64,000 nucleotides of DNA, from the NCBI GenBank assembly GCA_963791805.1, contig CAWBTU010000003.1:1054001-1118000 (forward strand), given 5' to 3'. Positions within the stretch are counted from its first letter, which is position 1. Each line of letters opens with the position of its first letter. The position numbers and the translations under genes were made by a program. A model generated the notes under the pieces. That model was not told the DNA's origin, did not search any database, and was given only the letters and a program-made list of their open reading frames with translations. This stretch comes from JACMJL01 sp963791805 (GTDB lineage: Bacteria > Bacillota > Clostridia > Clostridiales > Clostridiaceae). This document shows, piece by piece, positions 53,523-62,219 of this stretch.

Positions 53523-55319
53523 GTGAAGAAAATTTCTAGTGCAACGGCCTGGATTATTATACTTGTAATGGTTATAGTTATAGCTTTTATGTTAGCGCAG
53601 GGAGGAAAATCTGGCAAAACAGTTTCCTTTAACGAGTTTCAAAAGCAATGGACTGCTGATAATATAAAGAAGATTGAAGTAAAAGAAGATAAGATGTCAG
53701 TTAAAGGAACTTACCAAGATGGTTCGACCTTTGAAACTGTAGTTCCATATGAAAGACTTAAGGATTTTATATCTAAAAATGAAAATATCAAGGTTTCAGA
53801 AAATTATATAGCCCCTGAGAAGACTCCTTGGTGGCTAAGTATAATGCCAACTTTGATTCTTGTTTTAATGTTAGTAGCTTTCTGGTTCATATTTATGCAA
53901 CAGTCTCAAGGCGGTAACAGAGGTGTAATGAATTTTGGGAAAAGTAAGGCCAAAATGGTTACTCCAGATAAGAAAAAAGTTAATTTCAATGATGTTGCTG
54001 GGGCAGATGAAGAAAAGGCTGAATTAGTGGAAATAGTTGACTTTTTAAAACAACCCAAGAGATACCTTGAAATGGGAGCAAGAATACCTAAAGGAGTTTT
54101 ACTTGTTGGCCCACCAGGTACTGGTAAGACTTTACTTGCAAAAGCAGTAGCAGGTGAAGCTGGAGTTCCTTTCTTCAGTATTTCTGGTTCAGATTTTGTA
54201 GAAATGTTTGTTGGAGTTGGTGCATCAAGAGTAAGAGATTTGTTTGAACAGGCAAAGAAAAATGCACCTTGTATTATATTCATAGATGAGATAGATGCAG
54301 TTGGTAGACAAAGAGGCGCAGGCCTTGGTGGTGGTCATGATGAAAGAGAACAGACATTAAATCAATTGCTTGTTGAAATGGATGGCTTTGGCGTCAATGA
54401 AGGCATTATTATGATTGCTGCGACTAATAGACCTGATATCTTAGATCATGCATTATTAAGACCGGGCAGATTTGATAGGCAAATAATGGTTGGACATCCA
54501 GACTCTAAGGGAAGAGAAGAGATATTAAAGGTTCATTCAAAGAATAAACCTTTAACTGAAGAGGTGAAATTGGATGTATTGGCAAAGATGACACCCGGAT
54601 TTACTGGAGCAGATCTTGAAAACTTGATGAATGAGGCTGCCCTTTTATCAGTTAGAAATGATAAAAAGGCAATTGGAATGGATCAACTTGAGGAAGCAAT
54701 TAACAGAGTACTTATGGGACCAGAAAAGAAGAGCAGGATTATAAGTGAAAAAGATAGAAAATTAACTGCCTTCCATGAAGCAGGTCACGCTGTTGTTCGA
54801 AAGCTTTTACCCAATGCAGACCCTGTTCATCAAATTAGTATTATAGGTAGAGGAATGGCTGGAGGATACACAATGCACCTACCTTCCGAGGACAGAAGTG
54901 GTTATTCTAAATCTGGATTTGAAGATGAAATGGTGAGTCTTCTTGGAGGAAGAGTGGCCGAAAAGCTAGTTCTTGGAGATATTAGTACAGGTGCTAAAAG
55001 TGATATTGATAGAGCTAGTAAGATTGCAAGATCTATGGTAATGGAATATGGAATGACTGATGAGTTAGGACCAATATCTTATGGAGCTGATCAAGATGAA
55101 GTATTCCTAGGAAGAGATTTAGGAAGAAGTAGAAACTTCAGTGAAGAAGTTGGAGCTAAGATAGACATAGAAGTAAGAAAAATTATTGATAATGCTTATA
55201 ATAAAGCATTACAGTTATTAAGTGATAATAGACATAAGTTGGATGCTGTAGCAGAAGCTTTACTTGAAAGAGAAAAGTTAGAAGCTAAGGAATTTGAAGC
55301 AATCTTTGATAATGCATAA
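53523..55319 (+). CDS. ftsH: FtsH ATP-dependent zinc metalloprotease
   Basis: FtsH degrades membrane and regulatory proteins. GTG 53523 follows GAGAGGGGGG. The 598 residues contain a first helix (AWIIILVMVIVIAFMLA), an outer domain near 30-105, a second helix (LSIMPTLILVLMLVAFWFIF), and the AAA ATPase: GPPGTGKT near 196, IIFIDEIDAVGRQRG, and the SRH ATNRPDILDHALLRPGRFDR. The zinc site HEAGH is at about 417-421, with SDIDRASKIARSMV after it. The size is that of other FtsH proteins. The 80 bases upstream may hold its own promoter. Confidence 0.97.
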   Translation: MKKISSATAWIIILVMVIVIAFMLAQGGKSGKTVSFNEFQKQWTADNIKKIEVKEDKMSVKGTYQDGSTFETVVPYERLKDFISKNENIKVSENYIAPEKTPWWLSIMPTLILVLMLVAFWFIFMQQSQGGNRGVMNFGKSKAKMVTPDKKKVNFNDVAGADEEKAELVEIVDFLKQPKRYLEMGARIPKGVLLVGPPGTGKTLLAKAVAGEAGVPFFSISGSDFVEMFVGVGASRVRDLFEQAKKNAPCIIFIDEIDAVGRQRGAGLGGGHDEREQTLNQLLVEMDGFGVNEGIIMIAATNRPDILDHALLRPGRFDRQIMVGHPDSKGREEILKVHSKNKPLTEEVKLDVLAKMTPGFTGADLENLMNEAALLSVRNDKKAIGMDQLEEAINRVLMGPEKKSRIISEKDRKLTAFHEAGHAVVRKLLPNADPVHQISIIGRGMAGGYTMHLPSEDRSGYSKSGFEDEMVSLLGGRVAEKLVLGDISTGAKSDIDRASKIARSMVMEYGMTDELGPISYGADQDEVFLGRDLGRSRNFSEEVGAKIDIEVRKIIDNAYNKALQLLSDNRHKLDAVAEALLEREKLEAKEFEAIFDNA

Positions 55320-55347
55320 TTAGTTTACAAGAGAAAGAGATGGTATT

Positions 55348-55728
55348 ATGGAGTTTAATTTTAAGCCAGGTATAAGTGCTTTAATAGAAACTACTGTTAC
55401 TGAAAATGATTCCGCAATAAAACTTGCTTCAGGTACATTAGCAGTATATGCTACACCATCAATGATAGCGCTTATGGAAAATGCATCTAAGAGCTGCGTA
55501 GGACTTCACTTACAGTCTCAATATACTACTGTAGGAATTGAAGTGAATGTTAAGCATATTAAGCCTACAGCAATAGGTGGGAAAGTTAGATGTGAAGCTA
55601 CTCTAACTGAGGTTCAAGGCAAAAGACTATATTTTAAAGTTGATGCTTGGGATGAAAAGGGAAAGATTGGTGAAGGTATTCATATAAGATATATTGTGGA
55701 TGCTGAAGAATTTATTAAAAGATTATAA
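55348..55728 (+). CDS. Hotdog-fold thioesterase, FlK-like
   Basis: The 126 residues look like a single hotdog domain of the fluoroacetyl-CoA thioesterase-like group: LASGTLAVYATPSMIALMEN, then VGIEVNVKHIKPTAIGGKVR and EGIHIRYIVDAEEF. The Thr, Glu and His expected in the FlK catalytic site may be the T of YATPSM, the E of LMEN and the H of VKHIKP; this is inference. It probably hydrolyses an acyl-CoA, natural substrate unknown. It follows ftsH after 28 bases and a possible weak terminator (55741-55781) follows it. Confidence 0.8.
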   Translation: MEFNFKPGISALIETTVTENDSAIKLASGTLAVYATPSMIALMENASKSCVGLHLQSQYTTVGIEVNVKHIKPTAIGGKVRCEATLTEVQGKRLYFKVDAWDEKGKIGEGIHIRYIVDAEEFIKRL

Positions 55729-55740
55729 AATTAAATTCAA

Positions 55741-55781
55741 ACAGGAGTCAATTTGTATTATAATATAAATTGATATCCTGT
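55741..55781 (+). terminator. Possible terminator between the thioesterase gene and fhs
   Basis: ACAGGA/TCCTGT and TCAATTT/AAATTGA form a two-part stem with bulges; the tail TAATTTTATAATAA is only partly T-rich. It may also act as a 5' hairpin for fhs. Confidence 0.45.
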
Positions 55782-55806
55782 TAATTTTATAATAAGGAGG
55801 AAAAAT

Positions 55807-57477
55807 ATGAAAAGTGATATTGATATAGCACAAAGTGCTGAAATAGAGAAAATTATTAAAATAGCTGAAAAGTTAGGGTTAAATGAGGATGATATAGATT
55901 TATATGGTAAGTATAAATGTAAGATATCTCTTGACGTAATTGAAAAGAATACAAATAAAACTGATGGTAAGTTAATATTAGTTACAGCAATTAATCCTAC
56001 ACCAGCAGGTGAAGGAAAATCTACTGTAACTGTGGGACTAGGTCAAGCTCTCTGTAAGAAAGATAAAAATGCAGTAATAGCACTTAGAGAACCATCCTTA
56101 GGCCCTGTTTTTGGAGTTAAAGGTGGCGCTGCAGGAGGTGGATATTCACAAGTTGTTCCTATGGAAGATATTAACTTGCATTTCACTGGAGATATGCATG
56201 CGATAACTACAGCAAATAATTTGCTTGCAGCTGCAATAGATAATCACATACATCAAGGTAATTCACTAAATATTGATGCTAGGAGAATAACATTCAAAAG
56301 GGTTATGGACATGAATGATAGAGCTCTAAGAAATGTTGTTGTTGGCATGGGTGGAAAAGGAAATGGCTTTTTAAGGGAAGATGGATTCATGATTACTGTA
56401 GCTTCTGAAGTAATGGCTATTTTGTGTTTATCCACTAACCTTATGGATCTAAAAGAAAGAATGGGAAATATATTAATTGGATATAGTCTAGAAAATGATC
56501 CAATCTACTGTAAGGACTTAAATGTTCACGGAGCCATGGCATTACTAATGAAAGATGCTATTAAACCTAACTTAGTTCAAACACTTGAAAATACTCCTGC
56601 AATAATTCATGGTGGACCATTTGCCAATATAGCTCATGGTTGCAATAGTATTTTGGCCACTAAAATAGCGTTGAAGTTAGGAGACTATGTAGTAACAGAA
56701 GCTGGCTTTGGCGCTGATTTAGGTGCAGAGAAGTTTTTTGATATAAAATGCAGATATGGTGAATTATCACCTGATTGTGTAGTTATAGTAGCTACTATAA
56801 GAGCATTGAAACATCATGGCGGAGCGAAAAAAGAAGAGTTCAATATCCCTAATGTTGATGTTCTAGCTAAGGGAATAGAGAATCTTGAAAAGCAAATTCA
56901 GAATGTAAAGAAGTTTGGAGTACCTGTAGTAGTTGCTATTAATAAATTCACAACAGATAGTAGCGAAGAAGTACGTTATATAGAAGAGTTTTGTGATAAT
57001 CTAGGAGTCAAAGTTGCACTTACAGAAGTGTGGGAAAAAGGTGGAATGGGAGGATTAGAATTAGCTGAAAAAGTATTAGAAGTGTTAGAAAATGAAAAAA
57101 GTAATTTTAAATGCTTATATGATGAGAAAAAGTCCATTAAAGAAAAGATAAATATTGTTACAGGAGAAATTTATGGAGCGGATGGAGTTACATATTCAAC
57201 TGTTGCAGAAAAACAGATTGCAGAAATAATTAAATTGGGGCATGATAAGCTACCAATCTGTATTGCTAAAACCCAGTATTCATTATCGGATAATCCGTTA
57301 CTACTTGGCAAACCTACAGGCTTTGATGTTTCGGTAAAGGAAGTAAGACTTTCAAACGGTGCAGGATTTATTATTGTACTTACTGGAGATATTATGACTA
57401 TGCCAGGACTACCAAAGGTTACAGCCGCAGAAAGAATGGATATCTTAGATGATGGAACTATAGTAGGACTTTTTTAA
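55807..57477 (+). CDS. fhs: Formate--tetrahydrofolate ligase
   Basis: Fhs makes 10-formyl-THF from formate, THF and ATP, a step in one-carbon metabolism and in the acetogenic methyl branch. The 556 residues match the family: NPTPAGEGKSTVTVGLGQAL is the ATP loop (near 61-80), GPVFGVKGGAAGGGYSQVVP and LNLHF-type sequence INLHFTGDMHAIT follow, then GADLGAEKFFDIKCR. GGAGGAAAAAT precedes the ATG. Its presence is common in clostridia, either for purine synthesis or fermentation; no other Wood-Ljungdahl genes are in the window. Confidence 0.96.
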   Translation: MKSDIDIAQSAEIEKIIKIAEKLGLNEDDIDLYGKYKCKISLDVIEKNTNKTDGKLILVTAINPTPAGEGKSTVTVGLGQALCKKDKNAVIALREPSLGPVFGVKGGAAGGGYSQVVPMEDINLHFTGDMHAITTANNLLAAAIDNHIHQGNSLNIDARRITFKRVMDMNDRALRNVVVGMGGKGNGFLREDGFMITVASEVMAILCLSTNLMDLKERMGNILIGYSLENDPIYCKDLNVHGAMALLMKDAIKPNLVQTLENTPAIIHGGPFANIAHGCNSILATKIALKLGDYVVTEAGFGADLGAEKFFDIKCRYGELSPDCVVIVATIRALKHHGGAKKEEFNIPNVDVLAKGIENLEKQIQNVKKFGVPVVVAINKFTTDSSEEVRYIEEFCDNLGVKVALTEVWEKGGMGGLELAEKVLEVLENEKSNFKCLYDEKKSIKEKINIVTGEIYGADGVTYSTVAEKQIAEIIKLGHDKLPICIAKTQYSLSDNPLLLGKPTGFDVSVKEVRLSNGAGFIIVLTGDIMTMPGLPKVTAAERMDILDDGTIVGLF

Positions 57478-57559
57478 AATCCATATAGAAATATATTTTC
57501 ATTAGGTAATTAGCTTGAAAAAACCACTTAGAGTCAAAAGCTATGTATAAATAATTCTA

Positions 57560-57587
57560 TTGACAAATATGTATCTAATGCTACAAT
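57560..57587 (+). promoter_or_regulatory. Candidate promoter of coaX-dusB
   Basis: TTGACA (57560-57565), 16 bases, TACAAT (57582-57587). An AGCAGCT/AGCTGCT hairpin (57625-57641) lies in the leader just before the ribosome site. Confidence 0.7.
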
Positions 57588-57668
57588 TAAATTGTTAAAT
57601 TTGTCCCATTAATTAGTGTATAAGAGCAGCTAAAAGCTGCTTTCATAGTTTATAAGGAGTGTATTACT

Positions 57669-58448
57669 GTGATTTTAGTATCAGATGTAGGCAATACTAA
57701 TATAGTTATAGGCATATATGATGAAAAAAATTTAATAGCAGAGTGGAGATTGTCGACTGATCCTGTAAGAACATCTGATGAATTTGGGATTCAAGTTTAC
57801 CAGTTATTCGATCAAAACAAGATGGACCCTTCAGAAATTCAAGGAGTTATTATTTCATCTGTAGTTCCGAATATTATGTATTCACTTGAACATATGTTTA
57901 GAAAGTATTTTGATGTATCTCCTATTGTAATTGGACCAGGTGTTAAGACGGGGATAAACATTAAGTATGATAACCCAAAGGAAGTTGGTGCCGATAGAAT
58001 CGTAAATGCAGTAGCGGCGCATGAGTTATATAAAAAACCTTTAATAATTATAGATTTTGGTACAGCTACTACGTTTTGTGCAGTCACTAAGAATGGTGAT
58101 TACTTAGGCGGAACAATATGTCCAGGACTAAAGATATCTTCTGAGGCACTATTTCAAAAGGCGGCTAAGCTTCCAAGAATAGAACTTCAAAAACCAGAAT
58201 CAGTTATTTGTAAAAATACTGTAACAAGTATGCAATCTGGGGTTATTAACGGTTACATTGGGCAAGTGGAATATCTAGTTACTAGAATGAAAAAAGAGAT
58301 GATGATAATGGGAGAAAAGGAGCCTTTAGTAGTTGCTACTGGTGGTGTTGCGGCACTAATTGCTGAGGATTCTCCTAGCGTAGATTTGATTAACAGAAAT
58401 TTGACCTTAGAGGGTTTAAGGATTATATATGAAAAGAATAAGGAGTAG
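57669..58448 (+). CDS. coaX: Type III pantothenate kinase
   Basis: CoaX phosphorylates pantothenate, the first step of coenzyme A synthesis. GTG 57669 follows AAGGAGTG. The 259 residues show the two actin-like ATP loops: LVSDVGNTNIVIGIYDEKN (1-20) and LIIIDFGTATTFCAVTKNGD near 125-144, with GADRIVNAVAAHELY for the substrate side and ATGGVAALIAED at the end. The gene is joined to dusB by nine bases. Confidence 0.95.
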   Translation: MILVSDVGNTNIVIGIYDEKNLIAEWRLSTDPVRTSDEFGIQVYQLFDQNKMDPSEIQGVIISSVVPNIMYSLEHMFRKYFDVSPIVIGPGVKTGINIKYDNPKEVGADRIVNAVAAHELYKKPLIIIDFGTATTFCAVTKNGDYLGGTICPGLKISSEALFQKAAKLPRIELQKPESVICKNTVTSMQSGVINGYIGQVEYLVTRMKKEMMIMGEKEPLVVATGGVAALIAEDSPSVDLINRNLTLEGLRIIYEKNKE

Positions 58449-58456
58449 AATTATTA

Positions 58457-59419
58457 ATGAAAATATTGAATCTGGAGCTTGAAAACAATGTTTTTCTTGC
58501 TCCTATGGCAGGAGTAACAGATTTGCCATTTAGAGTTATTTGCAAAGAAATGGGTTGCGGATTAGTTTACTCTGAAATGGTAAGCTCAAAGGCTCTATGC
58601 TATAAAAGCCAGAATACTATAGACATGCTTAAAATTTCAGATCGGGAAGCTCCAATTGCAATTCAGATATTTGGGAATGATCCGTATAGTATGGCTAAAA
58701 GCTGTGAATATTTTAATGATAGAGCAGATATTTGTATTATAGATATCAACATGGGATGTCCTGTTCCTAAGATTGTTAGAAATGGTGAAGGAGCAGCGTT
58801 AATGAAAAATCCCCAACTAGCAGCTGAGATAGTTAGGGAAGTAAAAAAAGCTACCCCTAAACCTGTAACAGTGAAATTTAGAAAAGGCTTTGATGAATAT
58901 CATATTAATGCAGTTGATTTTGCAAAAACTCTAGAACAAGAAAGTGTGGATGCTATTGCAGTTCACGGCAGAACCAGAGCACAGATGTATGAAGGAAAAG
59001 CTGATTGGGAAATAATTAGAGAAGTGAAGGCTGCTGTTAAGATACCTGTGATAGCAAATGGGGATGTTTTTAGTGTTGAAGATGCAATTAGTATTACTAA
59101 GTTAACTAACTGTGATGGAATAATGATTGCTAGGGGAGCCCAAGGTAACCCATGGATTTTCAGTGAAATAAAGCAAGCATTCACAGGCGAAAAAATAATA
59201 GTTCCCACAGTAGAAGAAAAAATTGATGTTTGTATATATCATTATAGAATGGCAATAGAACAATTTGGAGAATATAAAGCTTTAAGAGAAATGAGAAAAC
59301 ATATAGGTTGGTATGTGAAGGGCATGAAGAATTCAACTGAACTCAAAAATATTATTAATTATGAAAATACTTGTGCTAAAGCTATTGAAATTCTATTGAA
59401 ATACAAAACTCAGTTATAA
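58457..59419 (+). CDS. dusB: tRNA-dihydrouridine synthase DusB
   Basis: DusB reduces uridine in tRNA with FMN. The 320 residues have PMAGVTDLPFRVICKEMGCG and MVSSKAL at the N-terminus, the catalytic Cys in DINMGCPVPKIVRNGEGAAL (near 100), AVHGRTRAQMYEGKADWEII and GIMIARGAQGNPWIF, typical of DusB. A small helical RNA-binding domain ends the protein. AAGGAG of the ribosome site overlaps the coaX stop, which suggests one transcript. The order coaX-dusB-greA-lysS is like that of other Firmicutes. Confidence 0.93.
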   Translation: MKILNLELENNVFLAPMAGVTDLPFRVICKEMGCGLVYSEMVSSKALCYKSQNTIDMLKISDREAPIAIQIFGNDPYSMAKSCEYFNDRADICIIDINMGCPVPKIVRNGEGAALMKNPQLAAEIVREVKKATPKPVTVKFRKGFDEYHINAVDFAKTLEQESVDAIAVHGRTRAQMYEGKADWEIIREVKAAVKIPVIANGDVFSVEDAISITKLTNCDGIMIARGAQGNPWIFSEIKQAFTGEKIIVPTVEEKIDVCIYHYRMAIEQFGEYKALREMRKHIGWYVKGMKNSTELKNIINYENTCAKAIEILLKYKTQL

Positions 59420-59567
59420 ATTTGCTGAAAGTGAATAGAATAGTTGTATAAATAATTAAAAACTGTTTGCTTTTAGTATAGTTATTAGCAAAAAAGCAAT
59501 TTTTTATTTCCATTATAAATTAATGACATTGTGATGGATGAGATAATTTTCAGGGATATGTGAATTA

Positions 59568-59596
59568 TTGACATTATAATATCACTGATTTATAAT
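59568..59596 (+). promoter_or_regulatory. Promoter of greA-lysS
   Basis: TTGACA (59568-59573), 17 bases, TATAAT (59591-59596), a perfect consensus. The leader to the greA start is about 170 bases and contains no feature I can name. Confidence 0.8.
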
Positions 59597-59775
59597 AACT
59601 TAAATGCTTAATAAATAACGTGTTTTTTTAAATAGAGTATCAAATTTCTTAACTATAATTTCATACTTGCGTTATTTCAGATGATTCCAAGCTAAGACTT
59701 AGATTTTTGCTTGTACTCTTTAGAAATGGCAAGACAAAAGGGAAGTTTTTAATATTTAGTGAAGGGGAGAGCGAA

Positions 59776-60276
59776 ATGAGTGAATCAAAAAAACATTTAA
59801 TGACTTATGAAGGGCTTAAAAAATTAGAAGATGAATTAGAATATTTAAAAACAGTTAAGAGGAAAGATATTACTGAAAAAATAAAGGTTGCACTTTCTTT
59901 TGGTGATTTAAGTGAAAATGCAGAGTATGATGAAGCTAAAAATGACCAAGCTTTTGTAGAAGGAAGAATAATTCAACTTGAAAATATGTTAAAGAATGCA
60001 GCTATTGTAGATGAAAGTGAAATAAAGACTGATGTAGTGAATGTGGGAGCAAAGGTAGTAGTAAAAGACTTAGACTTTGATCCTGAACTTGATTTTGAGG
60101 AACAAATGGAATTGTTTATTGTAGGATCAGCTGAAGCAGATCCACTTGAAAATAAGATTTCTAACGAATCGCCTATAGGAAGCGGATTGATGGGCAAGAA
60201 AGTTGGAGACGTATCAGAAATACCAGTGCCAGATGGCGTAAAAAGGTATAAGATTCTAGGAATTAGAAGAGATTAA
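59776..60276 (+). CDS. greA: Transcription elongation factor GreA
   Basis: GreA rescues backtracked RNA polymerase by aiding RNA cleavage. The 166 residues show the N-terminal coiled coil, with LTYEGLKKLEDELEYL-like sequence MTYEGLKKLEDELEYLKTVK, and FGDLSENAEYDEAKNDQAFV, whose acidic residues reach the active site; the C-terminal FKBP-like domain ends NESPIGSGLMGKKVGDVSEI. ATG 59776 follows GAAGGGGAGAGCG; an open frame reaching back to 59707 lacks a ribosome site. lysS follows after 17 bases. Confidence 0.95.
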   Translation: MSESKKHLMTYEGLKKLEDELEYLKTVKRKDITEKIKVALSFGDLSENAEYDEAKNDQAFVEGRIIQLENMLKNAAIVDESEIKTDVVNVGAKVVVKDLDFDPELDFEEQMELFIVGSAEADPLENKISNESPIGSGLMGKKVGDVSEIPVPDGVKRYKILGIRRD

Positions 60277-60293
60277 TTGGAGGTAAACTAAAA

Positions 60294-61799
60294 ATGGCAA
60301 GTGATGAAATAAATATTGAGCAATTAGAAGCAAAGTTTAACGAACAATCGATGATCAGAAGGCAGAAGCTATCGGATTTACAGGCTGCAGGGAAAGATCC
60401 CTTTGATGTTTATAAAGTCAATAGAACTCATACTTCAGATCAAGTGAGAGAAAATTACGAAGAACTAGAAGGAAAAGATGTAACTGTTGCTGGAAGACTT
60501 ATGTCTAAGAGAGTGCAAGGAAAAGCTGGTTTTTCTGATATTCATGATAGATTTGGTAAAATGCAGTTATATATTAAAATTGATGATGTTGGTGAAGAAA
60601 AGATAAAAGAATATAAATCTTTTGATATCGGCGATTTTGTCAGTGTGACAGGAATGGTTTTTAAAACTAAAACTGGCGAAGTTTCAGTACATATAAAAGA
60701 TTTTCAGCTCTTAGCTAAATCTTTAAAACCACTTCCAGAGAAATGGCATGGACTTAAAGATCCAGATTTAAAATATAGGCAGAGAGAAATTGACCTTATC
60801 ACAAATCAAGGTGTTAGGGAAACATTTTTAAAGAGAACAGCAATAATAAAAGGAGTTAGAGATTTTCTAGACAGAAGAGGATATTTAGAAGTTGAGACAC
60901 CAATTTTATCACCAATTGCTGGAGGTGCTGCTGCTAGACCATTTACTACACATCATAATGCTCTTGATATAAATATGTATTTAAGAATAGCTACTGAATT
61001 ATATTTGAAAAGATGCATAGTAGGTGGCTTTGAAAAAGTCTATGATATGGGCAAAAACTTTAGAAATGAAGGCATAGATGTAAGACATAATCCTGAATTT
61101 ACAATGATAGAACTATATGAAGCGTATGCAGATTATAATGACATGATGGAAATCACTGAAAACTTGGTGTCTGAGTTATGTGAAAAAGTGAATGGAACCA
61201 CAAAAATTTCATATCAAGGTACAGAAATAGAATTTGCGCCACCATGGAGAAGAATTACTATGGTAGACGCGGTAAGGGAATATGCAGGTATAGATTTTAC
61301 AAGTGTTACAACTGATGAAGAGGCAAGAGTGATAGCAGCAGAAAAACATCTTGAATTTAAAAAGGATTTGAAGAATTGTTCAAAAGCAGATGTATTAAAT
61401 TCATTATTTGAAGAATTTGCAGAAGAACATATGATTCAGCCTACATTTATATGCGATTATCCTACTGAAATCTCACCACTTACAAAAAAGAAAAGAGGAA
61501 ATGCAGAGTTTACTGAAAGATTCGAAGGTTTCGTTTATGGTAGAGAAATATGTAATGCATATTCAGAACTAAATGATCCAATTGTTCAAAGAGAAAGATT
61601 TATGCAACAATTAGAAGAAAGAGAACTTGGCGATGATGAAGCATATATGATTGATGAAGAGTTTTTGAATGCTCTTGAAATCGGTATGCCACCAACTGGT
61701 GGTCTTGGAATAGGCATTGATAGAATCGTTATGTTCTTGACTGATGCTGCTTCAATTAGAGATGTAATTTTATTTCCAACAATGAAACCATTAGCTTAA
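60294..61799 (+). CDS. lysS: Lysyl-tRNA synthetase, class II
   Basis: LysS attaches lysine to its tRNA. The 501 residues begin with an OB-fold anticodon domain (VTVAGRLMSKRVQGKAGFSD, about 60-160), then the class II core: motif 1 in RDFLDRRGYLEVETPILSPI, motif 2 in YDMGKNFRNEGIDVRHNPEF, and motif 3 in PPTGGLGIGIDRIVMFLTD. It ends ILFPTMKPLA, as normal. TTGGAGG precedes the ATG. A strong terminator follows the stop. Confidence 0.97.
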   Translation: MASDEINIEQLEAKFNEQSMIRRQKLSDLQAAGKDPFDVYKVNRTHTSDQVRENYEELEGKDVTVAGRLMSKRVQGKAGFSDIHDRFGKMQLYIKIDDVGEEKIKEYKSFDIGDFVSVTGMVFKTKTGEVSVHIKDFQLLAKSLKPLPEKWHGLKDPDLKYRQREIDLITNQGVRETFLKRTAIIKGVRDFLDRRGYLEVETPILSPIAGGAAARPFTTHHNALDINMYLRIATELYLKRCIVGGFEKVYDMGKNFRNEGIDVRHNPEFTMIELYEAYADYNDMMEITENLVSELCEKVNGTTKISYQGTEIEFAPPWRRITMVDAVREYAGIDFTSVTTDEEARVIAAEKHLEFKKDLKNCSKADVLNSLFEEFAEEHMIQPTFICDYPTEISPLTKKKRGNAEFTERFEGFVYGREICNAYSELNDPIVQRERFMQQLEERELGDDEAYMIDEEFLNALEIGMPPTGGLGIGIDRIVMFLTDAASIRDVILFPTMKPLA

Positions 61800-61805
61800 T
61801 TATTA

Positions 61806-61848
61806 ATAAGCTCGAAATTAATTTTTCGAGCTTATATTTTTTTTTCAT
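61806..61848 (+). terminator. Terminator of greA-lysS
   Basis: ATAAGCTCGAAA (61806-61817) with TTTCGAGCTTAT (61824-61835), a perfect 12-bp stem; then ATTTTTTTTT. Confidence 0.9.
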
Positions 61849-61855
61849 AAAAGTA

Positions 61856-61883
61856 TTGCATTAATTTATTTTTTTGATATAAT
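61856..61883 (+). promoter_or_regulatory. Promoter of tRNA-Asn
   Basis: TTGCAT (61856-61861), 16 bases, TATAAT (61878-61883), 16 bases before the tRNA. Confidence 0.6.
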
Positions 61884-61898
61884 ATTTCTTGTAGTCGT

Positions 61899-61974
61899 TC
61901 CGAGATAGCTCAGTCGGTAGAGCATTCGGCTGTTAACCGAAGTGTCCAGGGTTCGAGCCCCTGTCTTGGAGCCA
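61899..61974 (+). tRNA. tRNA-Asn (GTT)
   Basis: Acceptor TCCGAGA/TCTTGGA, D-arm with GCTCAGTCGGTAGAGC, anticodon stem TTCGG/CCGAA and loop CTGTTAA with GTT at 61932-61934, T-loop GTTCGAGCC, and encoded CCA. A T-run follows, without a hairpin. Confidence 0.95.
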
Positions 61975-62024
61975 TTTTTTATTTTTTGATATACGATAGG
62001 ATTTAATTAATTTAATATTTCACT

Positions 62025-62195
62025 ATGACAAAGAGGAAGTTAATAAATTTTCCAAAGAGAGGCTACGGTGGTGCAAGTAGTTGGGATTTATTAAGATAAG
62101 GAGCTTTTGAGTGAATTAAATGAGAGATGGGCACATGCCAAAAAGGGTGGAACCGCGGAATTTATTTCGTCCCTTGTGGTAGGGGCTTTTTTTAT
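62025..62195 (+). promoter_or_regulatory. T-box leader of glyS
   Basis: The 240 bases before glyS hold a T-box riboswitch. AGGGTGGAACCGCGG (62144-62158) is the conserved T-box sequence, and GTCCCT (62169-62174) pairs with AGGGGC (62181-62186), followed by seven T, giving the terminator. Earlier stem I elements are AGAGAGG and GGTGGTGCAAG. Uncharged tRNA-Gly should bind and favour the antiterminator, switching glyS on. Glycine codons GGA at 62084-62086 and 62100-62102 are candidate specifiers; I cannot fix which one. The 5' boundary is approximate. Confidence 0.9.
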
Positions 62196-62219
62196 TATAA
62201 AAAATTAGGAGGTATTTTT

